A program made the position numbers and the translations under genes. Below are positions 1 through 10,424 of a stretch of 64,000 nt of DNA, in pieces. Within the stretch, counting starts at the first letter, position 1; the number at the start of each line of letters is the position of its first letter. The notes beneath the pieces are model-generated. The model had not been told where the DNA came from. It searched no databases and saw only the letters and a program-made list of their open reading frames with translations. Source of the stretch: Bombyx mori (Eukaryota; Arthropoda; Insecta; Lepidoptera; Bombycidae); assembly GCF_030269925.1 (NCBI RefSeq), contig NC_085128.1, positions 14,820,501-14,884,500 on the forward strand. The letters run 5' to 3'.

Positions 1-167
1 TTACGGAGTAAATTTTGTATTAGCCAATTTTCGAACCTTGAAATTATTGCTAATAACTCTCCTTAGTTTTATATATCGCGAAATCCTGTTAATTTTCAGC
101 TGCTTCTTGTTTTGCTGAATTACAACAAAATAATTATATATAGGGCGTTTTTTTATATTTTTTATAC

Positions 168-374
168 CGCCACCCCGCCTATTTCTGCCGTGAAGGAGTA
201 ATGCGTTTCAGTTTGAAGGGTGGGGTAGCCGCTGTAACTATACTGAGACCTTAGAACTTATATCTCAAGGTGGGTGGCGCATTTACGTTGTAGATGTCTA
301 TGTGTTTCAGTAACCACTTAACACCATGTGGGCTGTGAGATCGTCCACCCAACTAAGCAATAAAAAAAAATAAA
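168..374 (+). repeat. Bm1 SINE, 3' half
   Basis: Matches the distal half of the other Bm1 copies here, from the segment beginning CCGCCACC to the terminal AAGCAATAAAA tail. The tRNA-like head is absent, as in a 5'-truncated retroposition product. Confidence 0.85.
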
Positions 375-410
375 AAAAATTTACTTTTTTATTACTTCAT
401 TGAGTGAATT

Positions 411-520
411 AGCTCATAACCCACCTAGTGTTAAGTATTCACCGAAGTCCGGAAAATATGAATGGCGCCACCCACATTGAGTTATGAGGCCGAAGTCTCA
501 ACTGAACTGCATTACAGTTA
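411..520 (-). repeat. Bm1 SINE relic
   Basis: Degenerate antisense match to the 3' part of Bm1 (the CCCACCTAGTGTTAAG and CCACCCACATTGAG blocks). Confidence 0.6.
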
Positions 521-604
521 TCACGCCCTTTTATTCGGAATGCATTATTGCTGCGCGGCTCTCCACGATTTGCAAGAGAAATAAATTGTCTCTTCATAAT
601 ACTA

Positions 605-990
605 AAAAACTTGCATGCGTTCTGTCGTGACCTATGCAAGTGTAGTGTTCGCTCATGCAGCCCGTACACACATTAACTCTCTCCAAGTCATCAAATTCCG
701 TTTCTAGAGGATAGCCCTTGTTATGTGAAGAATGTTGATCTTCATGACGACCTAAAATTAGTTTCTATCAGTAAGTATTTTAAGGATTACAGGACTTATG
801 AAAACGAAGAGCTCGACTTGCCAATAGATACAGTCCACTGAATTTCTCAGTGGGTCGCGATTTCGATCTGATGGTAGATTCATCGAAGAACTGCTCTTGC
901 TAGGGTCAGTGTCGGTAATGTCTCTCAGGATAAGCCCTTGAGCTCACCTACGCTCCGTGAGTAGTTGGATAGCCTCGTAGGTTACCAACT
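605..990 (+). pseudogene. Jockey-clade LINE, decayed 3' end
   Basis: Translated pieces near 620-760 match the end of ORF2 in the LINE at 24.5-26 kb (motifs TYASVVFAHAART and NVDLHDDL), with frame breaks. The following 3' UTR contains the CTCAGTGGGTCGCG and GGTAGATTC blocks shared with the other LINE tails. It is an old 5'-truncated copy without coding capacity. Confidence 0.75.
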
Positions 991-1689
991 ATAGGGAAAT
1001 AGGCATAATAAATTATAGTTTAAAAAAATAAAAAATACAATTTATATAAAATTCAACTAAAAAATAGAAATAAAAACTTAACAAATTTAAATTGAAAATA
1101 GTATTAAAAAAAAAGTTTTTATTGTAAAAAAAGCGTTGGGTGCTTTTTAAGATATGATTGAAATAAAAATTCTTCTTCTACTCATATCTGTCAGAAAAAT
1201 ATTTATAACTAATAGCACCATAAATCTACAAAGTTTAAATGAAATCTGGCCGTTTAAAGTGTGTCAAAACTCAAAATCGCGTCTAAAGGAGTCCGTTACA
1301 AACACACATAGAAGTGAAGCTAATATAACGCGTGTAAAAAAGCTACGCAGTCATCCGATCACATTATCAAAGACAATGTAGTATCGTAACTCTTAATACA
1401 GGAGCTATAATGAACTCGATAAACAAAAAAACTAGTATAAAATCTAAACAGTAATCCAGTGAATTTTTCGCAATAAGATGTGGACATTGTTACACATTAT
1501 GGTTCATGAGGATTATGATTATGACACCATTGTTTATTGCAACCGTTACATTAGACACACAGTTGAGAGGAATCTCAGTAGTTCTAACAATTTAATCAAC
1601 GTCAAATTGTCCTGCGCTGCCTTATGATTATCTGAACTAGCTTTCTGCTATGATGGGTTCTGTAGATTTTTATTATTATTGTATTCATT
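991..1689. other. AT-rich stretch, no gene seen
   Basis: No convincing gene. A 75-codon frame at 1,154-1,381 has no recognisable domain. Its stretch near 1,290-1,345 resembles 51,070-51,130 (CGTTACAAACA...GAAGCTAATA), so it is probably a repeat fragment. Confidence 0.5.
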
Positions 1690-1980
1690 AGTAGACTAGA
1701 TCACAACCCACCTGGTGTTGAATAGTTATCGAAACCCATAGATATCACAATTGAAATCGCTATCCACTTTAAAATTTGAGGTCCATATGTAAATTGCATC
1801 GCAATTACGCTAATCAAATATTTGAGCGGTATTCATTTTGTTTTGTTGAAAATATTAATGTAATTCCTTCATTACGGAAGTGAAAATTAGTACCTGTCTG
1901 CGGGATTTGAACATTGGCACAGTCTCATTGCCCGATACTTAAGGTGCCTTATTCTTAGGGCCACGACAATTTCAAACGAT
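1690..1980 (-). repeat. Bm1 SINE relic
   Basis: Antisense and heavily diverged. Recognisable pieces are the CCCACCTGGTGTTGAA block at the left and the tRNA-like head (CGGGATTTGAACA, GGGCCACGACA) at 1,895-1,970. Confidence 0.55.
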
Positions 1981-2125
1981 TGTTGCTTCATATGACAATG
2001 AACAGATATCCAAAAAGTGTGAGCGAGATAGGAGTAAAAACCGAGCGTGCAGCACACCTGATTACTTCTGCACAAAATGTGTGTTTATTCTCTTAAACAA
2101 ATCGTTTCAATTGTTATTATTATTT

Positions 2126-2455
2126 TCCTACCTATAACTCTGAGAGGCTATTTCAGCTTCTCCTTCACGTGTGGGTGGGCTCACGGAGCTCAAAGCAGAG
2201 TGTTGCTAACACTGGCTCTAGCAAGAGTAGAATCTACCACCGGATCGGAAACGCGACCCACTGAGAAGATCCGGTGAGAAACTCAGTGGACTGTGTCTAT
2301 GGGTTAATTTACTCGTCGAGCGACGGGCTCAGCGAGGGCGGTGCCGGTGCTTGAGGTACCTAAAAGCACCGTTAACGGATCGGGACGATCCGTAATGACG
2401 TGTTTTGGGCGACGTCGATTGTTTACCATTCGGTCCACAGGATCGGGTATGGGTT
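2126..2455 (-). repeat. Jockey LINE 3' UTR fragment
   Basis: Near-colinear with the 3' end of the complete LINE at 33,005-33,360, from CCTACCTATAACTCTGAGAGG through the GATCGGAAACGCGACC and GTTTACCATTCGG blocks. It is a 5'-truncated copy holding only the end of ORF2 and the 3' UTR. Confidence 0.8.
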
Positions 2456-2752
2456 TCAAGAGAATAAGGTACACATAGGAAAAAATTCCACTGCATCCGT
2501 ATTATGAATTATCTTTATTTTGAGGTAAGACTTTCATTAGTATTGTAATCACTTGGTCAAGCCAAACAAATGAATTAGCCTGCTATTTATGATCTCTCAA
2601 GAAAAATAACGTTATATACCATACAGTATTAAAATCCGAATACGATTATTAATTCTTTTTTAAAATAGTTATTTTTTTTTTTTCAGGAAATATCACTTAC
2701 ACATGGTTTTTAAAAAGCCTAAAGACTAAGACGTCTGATGCATTGTATGTAA

Positions 2753-3058
2753 GCCGTCGTGACTTAAAGGATTCGGTGCACGTCCGGTGCATTCGTATCA
2801 AGCGATGCATCGGTGTTCGAATCGCACAGGCGAATACCAATTTTTCTAACGAAATACGTACTTATCAAATGTTCACGATTTACATCCACGGTGAAGGAAT
2901 AGCATCGTGTAATAAAAATCAAACCCGCAAAATTATAATTTGCGTAATTAGTGGAGGCAGGACGTCTTGTGAGTCCGCACGGGTAGGTACCACCACCCTG
3001 CCTGTTTCTGCCGTGAAGCAATAATGCGTTTCGGTTTGAAGGGAGGGGCAGCTGTTGT
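2753..3058 (+). repeat. Bm1 SINE, 3'-truncated
   Basis: Starts with the tRNA-like head (CGTCGTGACTTAAAGGATTC and B-box-like GTTCGAATCG) and runs through the body to GGGGCAGCTGTTGTAC. The last ~120 bp are missing. Confidence 0.85.
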
Positions 3059-3295
3059 ACTGTTAATAATAATAATGTAATGTTAATAAAAATATATATA
3101 GAATATTAGTGAAGTTACTGCGTTTTGAATATACTACGTGCAATCGTTTTTGTGTCGTTTCAGACACGACTTTGTGAGAATGTAAGGTGAAATAGACATT
3201 TTTATTTCTAAAGTAATTCAGTGCTGTTGATTTATATTTAATTTACACTAATATTTAATGTTTGTTACGCTTCCAAATTTTAACTACCTAACCGA

Positions 3296-3390
3296 TCATT
3301 GTGACGTACGAATGAAATACGTACTTACTGCAGATTCACAAATGACTTCTACAGTGAAGTAGAACCTTCCAAAAATAATAACATACCTAC
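3296..3390 (+). repeat. Bm1 SINE relic, left part, interrupted by BEL element
   Basis: Diverged Bm1 body (AATGAAATACGTACTTACT, GACTTCTACAGTGAAG). It ends at the CCTAC target site of the BEL/Pao element, and the remainder resumes at 9,594. Confidence 0.6.
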
Positions 3391-3848
3391 TGTATGTGAG
3401 ACGTTGGTTCCCGGCTCGGTAGTATGTTTTAGCCGGTTATCGTCGCGACACACACACTGGGTCTGGACAAACCAATCGATCCCTGGTCGGGGATGGATAC
3501 GGAACTTGCCCAGCAAGGTATCCTAGGTCCCCGATGTACGTCTAGGATTCAACAAATTGTGTAAATGCACATACGCACCTGGGACTGCCACTGGAGCTCC
3601 TGGACGCGTGCACTGTTCTAGAATCACTAGGCCTTTGTTAATGAATTATAATTTAACTTCACCCGCGGTCGTCGATTTCGGTTAAGTTTAAAATGTTCTA
3701 GATTCGGTTGCGTGTTGCTCGGCTCCCGTTCGTAATCGATGTGTGTGTGCATGCGATGTAGCTTCGCTGTCATTTTGATGGATCCGAACGTGGAGATCGA
3801 TTGGCGTTGTAAAATGTCAGATTTAAAATTTGCCGCGAAGACGGCACA
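3391..3848 (-). repeat. 3' LTR of BEL/Pao element 1
   Basis: 458 bp, TG...CA ends, no difference seen from the copy at 9,131-9,588. Preceded by the target duplication CCTAC. Confidence 0.95.
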
Positions 3849-3859
3849 TACCGCCCACC
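3849..3859 (-). promoter_or_regulatory. Polypurine tract of BEL/Pao element 1
   Basis: On the minus strand the bases abutting the 3' LTR read GGTGGGCGGTA. The position fits the plus-strand priming tract, although it has two pyrimidines. Confidence 0.55.
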
Positions 3860-3982
3860 AAAATACAAGTTATTGGATTTTCCACTAAGTTAAATGATAA
3901 TGAAAACTAAAGAAATTACTAAAGAAACCTACATCTAAATTAAATTAAAGACAATATAATTTTAATAATTTTAGAATTTTAG

Positions 3983-6900
3983 TTAATCAGAATAAATAGG
4001 TAGGGGAGCTAACTTCGTTAATGGCCTAGTGTAGAATTTGCCATTGGCTGTACGGACAGTGGCAATACGAACCACGCCATCAGGGCTGGCGTGAAGCTTG
4101 GAGACACGAGCTAAAGGCCAGTGCAACGGCATTGTACTTTCACTCTTAATCAGTACAACAGAACCATCATTCAAAGTTTCGCCCCTTTTGTTCCACTTTG
4201 CTCTCTGAGTTAGGGAATGCAGATACTCAGACTTCCAGCGTTGCCAGAAATGCCGCTGGAAACGTTGAATCAATTGCCAGCGATTCAATCTAGACATCTG
4301 ATCATCCAACAAGTTAGAATCTGGAACGGCGGTAAGTGGTTCCAGAACCAAGAAATGTCCCGGCGTTAAAACGTTCAAATCGTTAGGATCTGAACTCAAA
4401 GAGCAAAGCGGCCGAGAATTTAGCAAAGCTTCGATTTGAACGAAAAGTGTTGTTAACTCTTCGAACGTTAAAGTTTGATTACCTATAATACGATGTAAGT
4501 GAGTTTTAGCTGCTTTAATTTGTATTTCCCATACACCTCCGAAATGTGGAGCAGAAGGGGGATTGAATTTAAATTCAATGTTTTGAGACTCAGAAGCAGA
4601 ATGCATATAAAGATTAAGGATCTTCTGAGCTCCAATAAAATTCGTACCACAATCGGAGTGTATAACATTCACCCTACCGCGTCTCCCAACAAAACGGCGC
4701 AGGGCAGCAATAAAGGCTTCGGACGAGAGCTCACTAACCACTTCCAAATGAACTGCTTTGGTACTAAAACATACGAATAGGCACAAATAGGCCTTACCGA
4801 TTTTGGCACCGCGATGCTTACCGAGTTTGATTTGGAATGGACCTGCGTAGTCCACGCCAACAATAGAGAATGGTTTGACTTGATTCACACGAGAAGCCGG
4901 CAAGTCACTCATGAATGGTTCCAATAATTTCGGATTAGTTTTATAACACGAAACACATTTTGACAAGCAATGACGAATAGCACGTTTAGAAGAGAATACC
5001 CAAAACAGCTGCATCAAAAGATATTGTGTCGTTCCCAACCCAGGATGACAATTCTCTTTGTGAATTGCTTCGATGATCATGTATGTGAACCCAGAATGAC
5101 GCGGCAACAGAGCAGGATGCTTATGACTAAACTCAAGACCAGAACGAGACAAACGGCCGCCCACCCTGACAACTCCTTGGTCGTCCAGGAATGGATTGAG
5201 TTTTCTCCACGGTTTGGGTAATGGTATACCATTCTCGAGCTTACGAATTTCATCCTGAAAGTTGAGAAATTGAATTCGCTTGGTAATCGTCATCAGAGCC
5301 CCATGAAGTTCTGCACGACCTAAAAAGGTACCCGGAACACGTGTCTGTTTTTTGTTAGCATTTCTGATAAAACGAAGACAATAACCAATAATACGTTGAA
5401 CCTTACGAATTGATGAAAACCTTTCGAGCAAAGAATCGATAAAGTTAGGTTCATCATTCACGATCAACGAAAAACAGCGTTCCTCGGTAAGCATATCAGT
5501 CTCGTTCACCTTGAGACCGGAATTTGAAGGCCATGAAGATGAAGGTTGCTGAAGCCAGCTCGGTCCCGCCCACCATAACTCACTCTGGAGTAGGTCGCTC
5601 GGACACATACCGCGGGAAGCTATGTCCGCAGGATTTTCATTAGAGCGCACGTGATTCCAGTGAGTTTCGGGGACAGTTTCTTGGATATGACTAACCCTAT
5701 TAGCAACAAATGTTTTCCAACGCAAGGAATGGCCACGAATCCATGACAGAGTTACCGTTGAATCTGACCAAGCAAATGTATCAGAAAGCGGAAGTAACGG
5801 TACATACACTTCTTTTACGAATTTGAGCAGGTCAGCGAGCAGAACCGCAGCGCAGAGCTCTAGTCTCGGCAATGAAACTCTCTTAATTGGGGCCACGCGA
5901 GACTTAGCATATAAAAGGATACTCCTATGACCATTATGTAAGTAGTCCAGCATGAAGTCCGAATACTGCTGATGAAGGTTTGGACTTGAAAGAAGTCTTC
6001 GTTCCAATGAATGGAATCTTCGCAATGTATTTTCACGCGAACCCGGAAAGTGTAACTCCCCATCTCTCCGCCCAAACGGCAAAGAAACGATGTACCTTCC
6101 AGATGTACCTCGAGCGTGGGTTTCAGTGAAAAGTTTCTCACATTGCTGCTCGTCCGGCGTTAGAACTGATGATTTAGGTATGACCTCCAACTCCCACAGT
6201 CTCCTCAATTCCTCATGGAGAGGAGTATCGTGTTCTCTTAGAAAAAAAGAATTTGAGTGTTTTGTCTCATCCCTGCATTTGACACTTCCCATCAGGATCC
6301 ATCCGAAGATGGTGTTCAAGGCTGAGGGTTCATGAGGACTACCTGAAATATTTCCGGGCAGTAACAGCGTTGAAAACATTTCAGCACCGATAAGCAGATC
6401 TATTGGTCCAGGCTTATTATAATTCGGATCAGCGAGTCGCAAATTACGTAGGTGTTCGCATGAAGAAAGATCAAGACGAGCAGTGGGCATTTGTGCACAA
6501 ATAGATGGTAAGATGAGAGCCGTTAAATTAAATAAATTCTTTTGATGAACTCCGAGTTGAAGCTCCACCATTCCAGTCACTGACGTCGATGATTGCCCCA
6601 AGCCACAAACATTTCGTGAAGTTTGCTTAGGCTTTAAGCCCAATCGTTCCATAGCTTGATTAGAAATGAAATGTGATTGACTACCAGGGTCGATGAGTGC
6701 GCGAAGAGTATGAAAGTGACCAGATGAGTCGCGCACTTCAACGTTAGCAGTAGCCAGCAGAACTACAGAGCTACCATTCATGTTTGTAAAAGCCTGCGTT
6801 TGTGGCTCTTGACTAGAAGACGGTGGCAGTCGATTAATCGATACATGACTCTTGGCTACGTCCTCGCGGCCAGTGTCACACAAATCTCGATGGAGAAGCG

Positions 6901-8224
6901 TGTGATGGTTCTGTCTACAAATTTTACATCTGAAGATAGATTTACAATTTTTTAATTGATGCGAGGCGCGTAAGCAATTGAAACACCATCGATGAAGCTT
7001 CGCATGATTGTATCTATCATCTACCGATTTTTGTGAAAATGATTCGCAAGAGACTATAGTGTGCTCACCGTCACAGTACGAGCACTTGAGTGTCGGTGGA
7101 GTAGAATTTACTACGGTAGTTGGTGTCAGCATATCCTTAGAATCATTCTTCTTCGGTGGGGTGTTTGATAAAAAAGTAGAAACCGGTTTCTTATTGAATG
7201 AAACAACGTTATGAATCGCAGCAGAACGTGGCTTATCCGGAGCAGGACGATCATGAACAAAGAAGTGGCCATCGCGTATAAGGGCCTCGCATTTGTTTTG
7301 TAAAAATCGTTTGAGGTCGTTGAAGGCTGGCAACTCAGAATCGGAAAATTGTATTTCAAAAGCACGACGAGTGTTTGAGTCCAGCTTTGAAAGAACTAAG
7401 TAGCTAAGTATAAAATCCCAACTGTCAGTTGGCAGGTTTAACCCTTTCAATATCGATAAATTTTCGTTAAACAAATCAAGACTACGTCGAAAGTCAGATG
7501 GAGAATTTAATTTTAAATTTACATTAAGTATTTCTTTCCAACAGGTGAAAGCTAAATCACGCTTATTTTGATAACGATCAATCAATGTTTGATAAGCCTC
7601 CTGATAGAATTTCCCTTCATAAGGGAAGGAGCGTATGAGTGCCACGGCATCTCCAGACAAACTTGATATTAGATAATGCATACGCTCTGAGTCCGTAAGT
7701 GTTGCGTTGTTATGAATGAGGGAGTGGAATATGTCATGGAATTTAGGCCAACCTTTTATTTCACCTGAAAACTGCGGTACAGAAATTTTAGGAAGTTTTA
7801 TGTTGTGACTTGTTACTTTGGAAGATTCTAGCGAAGTGTTCAATTCACTACCCGTTTTGATAGTCAACTGCCGATATATAGAAAGAATCTCCATATGAAT
7901 ATCATCAAATTCCATGCGAAGTAGGTCCTCAGCCTCCTCATCGCAACTGTCTATCAGTGATATAATGTCACCGTATGCAGCCTCAAAGGCACTAACAACC
8001 TTTTTTACTTCCGAAAAACAAGCAAGGAATGTATTACATTGTTCCGGATCATATTTAGCCGCTCGGGCAATAACTAATGTTTTCTTTAATCGATTTAAAG
8101 ATAAAGTACGCTTACGTCGCAATACTGGTAGGTCCTGAACCGAAATTTCATCTGTGTCCATCGACCTCGATTTACTTTTCTTAAGTACAGCACACGATAC
8201 CTTCCGCTTCACGGAATGTGACAT
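3983..8224 (-). CDS. BEL/Pao gag-protease-(RNase H)-integrase polyprotein with RT deleted
   Basis: 1413 codons, open throughout. In order: gag core of the DUF1759 type (about residues 145-300, starting LPKISVPQFSG); three BEL-type Cys/His knuckles (about 381-445, including CFNCLRASHQLKNC); retropepsin-like protease with LIDPGSQ (about 510-515); the pre-RT linker with FGWILMG (about 640). At about residue 766 the sequence jumps from the DYLHNGH region directly to RVAPIKR, which in the family lies in RNase H. Compared with the element at 18-24 kb about 380 residues are missing, including every RT motif (no YMDD). The RNase H end (SLPRLELCAA, WSDSTVTLSWI) and integrase (VDYAGPF, SDCGTNF, FGGVWE, the D,D,E residues) remain. 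Full BEL polyproteins are about 1,800 residues. The start is the first ATG of the frame. The product could make particles and integrase but not cDNA. Confidence 0.92.
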   Translation of the reverse strand: MSHSVKRKVSCAVLKKSKSRSMDTDEISVQDLPVLRRKRTLSLNRLKKTLVIARAAKYDPEQCNTFLACFSEVKKVVSAFEAAYGDIISLIDSCDEEAEDLLRMEFDDIHMEILSIYRQLTIKTGSELNTSLESSKVTSHNIKLPKISVPQFSGEIKGWPKFHDIFHSLIHNNATLTDSERMHYLISSLSGDAVALIRSFPYEGKFYQEAYQTLIDRYQNKRDLAFTCWKEILNVNLKLNSPSDFRRSLDLFNENLSILKGLNLPTDSWDFILSYLVLSKLDSNTRRAFEIQFSDSELPAFNDLKRFLQNKCEALIRDGHFFVHDRPAPDKPRSAAIHNVVSFNKKPVSTFLSNTPPKKNDSKDMLTPTTVVNSTPPTLKCSYCDGEHTIVSCESFSQKSVDDRYNHAKLHRWCFNCLRASHQLKNCKSIFRCKICRQNHHTLLHRDLCDTGREDVAKSHVSINRLPPSSSQEPQTQAFTNMNGSSVVLLATANVEVRDSSGHFHTLRALIDPGSQSHFISNQAMERLGLKPKQTSRNVCGLGQSSTSVTGMVELQLGVHQKNLFNLTALILPSICAQMPTARLDLSSCEHLRNLRLADPNYNKPGPIDLLIGAEMFSTLLLPGNISGSPHEPSALNTIFGWILMGSVKCRDETKHSNSFFLREHDTPLHEELRRLWELEVIPKSSVLTPDEQQCEKLFTETHARGTSGRYIVSLPFGRRDGELHFPGSRENTLRRFHSLERRLLSSPNLHQQYSDFMLDYLHNGHRSILLYAKSRVAPIKRVSLPRLELCAAVLLADLLKFVKEVYVPLLPLSDTFAWSDSTVTLSWIRGHSLRWKTFVANRVSHIQETVPETHWNHVRSNENPADIASRGMCPSDLLQSELWWAGPSWLQQPSSSWPSNSGLKVNETDMLTEERCFSLIVNDEPNFIDSLLERFSSIRKVQRIIGYCLRFIRNANKKQTRVPGTFLGRAELHGALMTITKRIQFLNFQDEIRKLENGIPLPKPWRKLNPFLDDQGVVRVGGRLSRSGLEFSHKHPALLPRHSGFTYMIIEAIHKENCHPGLGTTQYLLMQLFWVFSSKRAIRHCLSKCVSCYKTNPKLLEPFMSDLPASRVNQVKPFSIVGVDYAGPFQIKLGKHRGAKIGKAYLCLFVCFSTKAVHLEVVSELSSEAFIAALRRFVGRRGRVNVIHSDCGTNFIGAQKILNLYMHSASESQNIEFKFNPPSAPHFGGVWEIQIKAAKTHLHRIIGNQTLTFEELTTLFVQIEALLNSRPLCSLSSDPNDLNVLTPGHFLVLEPLTAVPDSNLLDDQMSRLNRWQLIQRFQRHFWQRWKSEYLHSLTQRAKWNKRGETLNDGSVVLIKSESTMPLHWPLARVSKLHASPDGVVRIATVRTANGKFYTRPLTKLAPLPIYSD

Positions 8225-9107
8225 TCTTAATCGGAGCTACGATTTTATTTCAATTAAATTAAAAAAATAAAACAAAAAAATAAAAAATAAGTACTATGAA
8301 TATTTGAAGGAAAATGAACGATTAATGTAAAATGTTTTTTGTAATGTAAAATGTTTTGTAATTACGCAACCAATACAAAAAGATAAAACTACAAGGTCAA
8401 TAACCCATTTGCAATTGAATAACTCAGGTAAAAGATGACGTATGTGTTCGTATACCTGAGTTGTAAGTATTAGAATAATATCGCAAACACAAAGAACCGT
8501 AATCACCAAACGATATTTATAGGTAGGTAGGTAAGTACGGAAACGAAAAATGAATAAAATAAAAATTCACAAAGTAACTCATTAATTTGTCAATACGTGG
8601 ACGGTATTTGATCGTGACAAAACAAGATTGGTATAGGTTTAGATTTAAATTTAAATGTTTTAAAATTAAACCAAACGTGATATTATTTAAAATCGGTATT
8701 AGCACAACAATTATATTTATGAGAATATAACTTTGTACCAAGATACATAATTAACTAATGGGCGAACAATGCAGCGTTATACGTTCAACAAACGAAGACG
8801 GAGGGTATCCTCGTAAAGTTGACGACAATTAATCTAGAATTATTTATTAGATTCTCTTTTACGTTTAATATAATGAATTTTACAAATTAATGCACTGAAG
8901 AGAATGAAGTACATACACCGTTATGTTATTTGATTGTATGCACAGCGTTACGGATTGCAATTAATTTGCACAGTGGATTGATGACGTGATTCGTATTGTC
9001 TTAGGCCTAATGAAGTTGATCGTAATATAATTAAGAAAGCGGTTAAAAAGTAGTTACGTTAAATACTAGTTAAATTTAAGAACTTGTATTTTGCTGTGAC
9101 GGTAGAT
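8225..9107 (-). other. BEL/Pao element 1 leader between primer site and gag
   Basis: About 880 bp of AT-rich DNA without a convincing reading frame. It is much longer than the ~200-nt leader of the second BEL element. I see no repeat or gene inside it. Confidence 0.6.
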
Positions 9108-9125
9108 TCCCGGGTTTCGGCACCA
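9108..9125 (-). promoter_or_regulatory. Primer binding site, tRNA-Phe
   Basis: The plus strand reads TCCCGGGTTTCGGCACCA, the last 18 nt of insect tRNA-Phe as I recall it. It lies 5 bp inside the 5' LTR. The match stops at 18 nt, as expected when RT halts at m1A58. Confidence 0.85.
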
Positions 9126-9130
9126 TAAAA

Positions 9131-9588
9131 TGTATGTGAGACGTTGGTTCCCGGCTCGGTAGTATGTTTTAGCCGGTTATCGTCGCGACACACACACTGG
9201 GTCTGGACAAACCAATCGATCCCTGGTCGGGGATGGATACGGAACTTGCCCAGCAAGGTATCCTAGGTCCCCGATGTACGTCTAGGATTCAACAAATTGT
9301 GTAAATGCACATACGCACCTGGGACTGCCACTGGAGCTCCTGGACGCGTGCACTGTTCTAGAATCACTAGGCCTTTGTTAATGAATTATAATTTAACTTC
9401 ACCCGCGGTCGTCGATTTCGGTTAAGTTTAAAATGTTCTAGATTCGGTTGCGTGTTGCTCGGCTCCCGTTCGTAATCGATGTGTGTGTGCATGCGATGTA
9501 GCTTCGCTGTCATTTTGATGGATCCGAACGTGGAGATCGATTGGCGTTGTAAAATGTCAGATTTAAAATTTGCCGCGAAGACGGCACA
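9131..9588 (-). repeat. 5' LTR of BEL/Pao element 1
   Basis: 458 bp, no difference seen from the 3' LTR. Followed by the CCTAC target duplication at 9,589-9,593. Confidence 0.95.
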
Positions 9589-9593
9589 CCTAC

Positions 9594-9690
9594 ATTAAAA
9601 ATGGCAACTGCAGAAGATTTATAATTTTTGTGTAATTACTGGTGGTATGTGCGTATTACCAGCCCATACGGGTAGGTACCATCACACTTT
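9594..9690 (+). repeat. Bm1 SINE relic, right part
   Basis: Continuation of the relic at 3,296-3,390 (TTGTGTAATTACTGGTGGTA, ACGGGTAGGTACCATCAC). It shows that the BEL element landed in an old SINE. Confidence 0.6.
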
Positions 9691-9695
9691 GTTTT

Positions 9696-10125
9696 TGGGA
9701 CAGCATCCTGAACCACCTACAAGGTGTCGGTGCCGAGGGGGCGCGCGGGGTATATAGGATTGACAGTCTGCAGATATTGGGAGCAGACCGGCAGGCCCAA
9801 GGATATTTTTAAGACCCTACCGCACCAAACGACTCCTTTTGCACTCTCTCACCCGCCCCCCGGTTCGGTAACTACGGATAGGTGCAGAGAGCGATGAGCT
9901 CTCCCTTATCTCGTTCCGCCACCTCCTTCTGTGAGATGGTGGACTCGCAAAAGTTCAGCATCGTCTTCTAGGACTCGTCGCTGCCGAGCATCGTAGCTAC
10001 GTTCTCTCCGGGCGATGCGGTACAGGCACCGGCCGGAACACCCATGGCCGGTGAGCACTTGCGTCAACCGAAGGTACCCTCACCCTGCCTACTTTTGTCG
10101 TGAAACGGTAATGTGTGCCACTTTG
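9696..10125. repeat. GC-rich unclassified repeat fragment
   Basis: GC-rich island without an open frame. The segment GCAGATATTGGGAGCAGACC and the following ~70 bp recur at 40,640-40,720, so this is a dispersed repeat. The last ~50 bp (CACCCTGCCTACTTTTGTCG, about 10,078-10,125) are a Bm1-like scrap. Confidence 0.5.
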
Positions 10126-10136
10126 GAGGTTTGGGA

Positions 10137-10278
10137 TGTTAGGTCTCCTTCGGAGGCGCTCGGGCAGTTGTTAGCAAATCCCACCCCTCTTGGCTGAGCC
10201 TTTGCTCGCCCACCTGTCCTGGTGAAACTGGAAAGGCCTTCGGGCCACCAGTAAACTTTCAATCATAAAAAAAAAAAG
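10137..10278 (+). repeat. Jockey LINE tail fragment (second 3' UTR type)
   Basis: Matches 26,066-26,211, the terminal 3' UTR of the LINE split by BEL element 2, from TTAGGTCTCCTTCGGAGGCG to CAATCATAAAAA including the A-tail. It is a very short 5'-truncated insertion. Confidence 0.85.
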
Positions 10279-10424
10279 GTTTGGGATAGTCGTCATACGC
10301 GACGCATATCTCGGGATAAGTGGCGGCATTAACATTAGTATATCTATTTTTCCATCGCCATTTAAAATTGAAATAAAAATAATTATTTGTAAGCACAAAT
10401 AAAGTACAACAAATATTGAAAATA

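Larger units (their letters stand above)
3391..9588 (-). mobile_element. BEL/Pao LTR retrotransposon lacking RT (non-autonomous, recent)
   Basis: The element is 6,198 bp. Two 458-bp LTRs beginning TGTATGTGAG and ending GACGGCACA lie in direct orientation and are identical as far as I can read. The 5-bp duplication CCTAC lies at 3,386-3,390 and 9,589-9,593. Inside the right (5') LTR is an 18-nt primer site for tRNA-Phe; inside the left (3') LTR is a short purine-rich tract. One long frame encodes gag, zinc knuckles, protease, part of RNase H and integrase. The whole RT domain is missing by an in-frame deletion. Identical LTRs plus missing RT imply very recent copying with enzymes supplied by another element. 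Confidence 0.93.
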
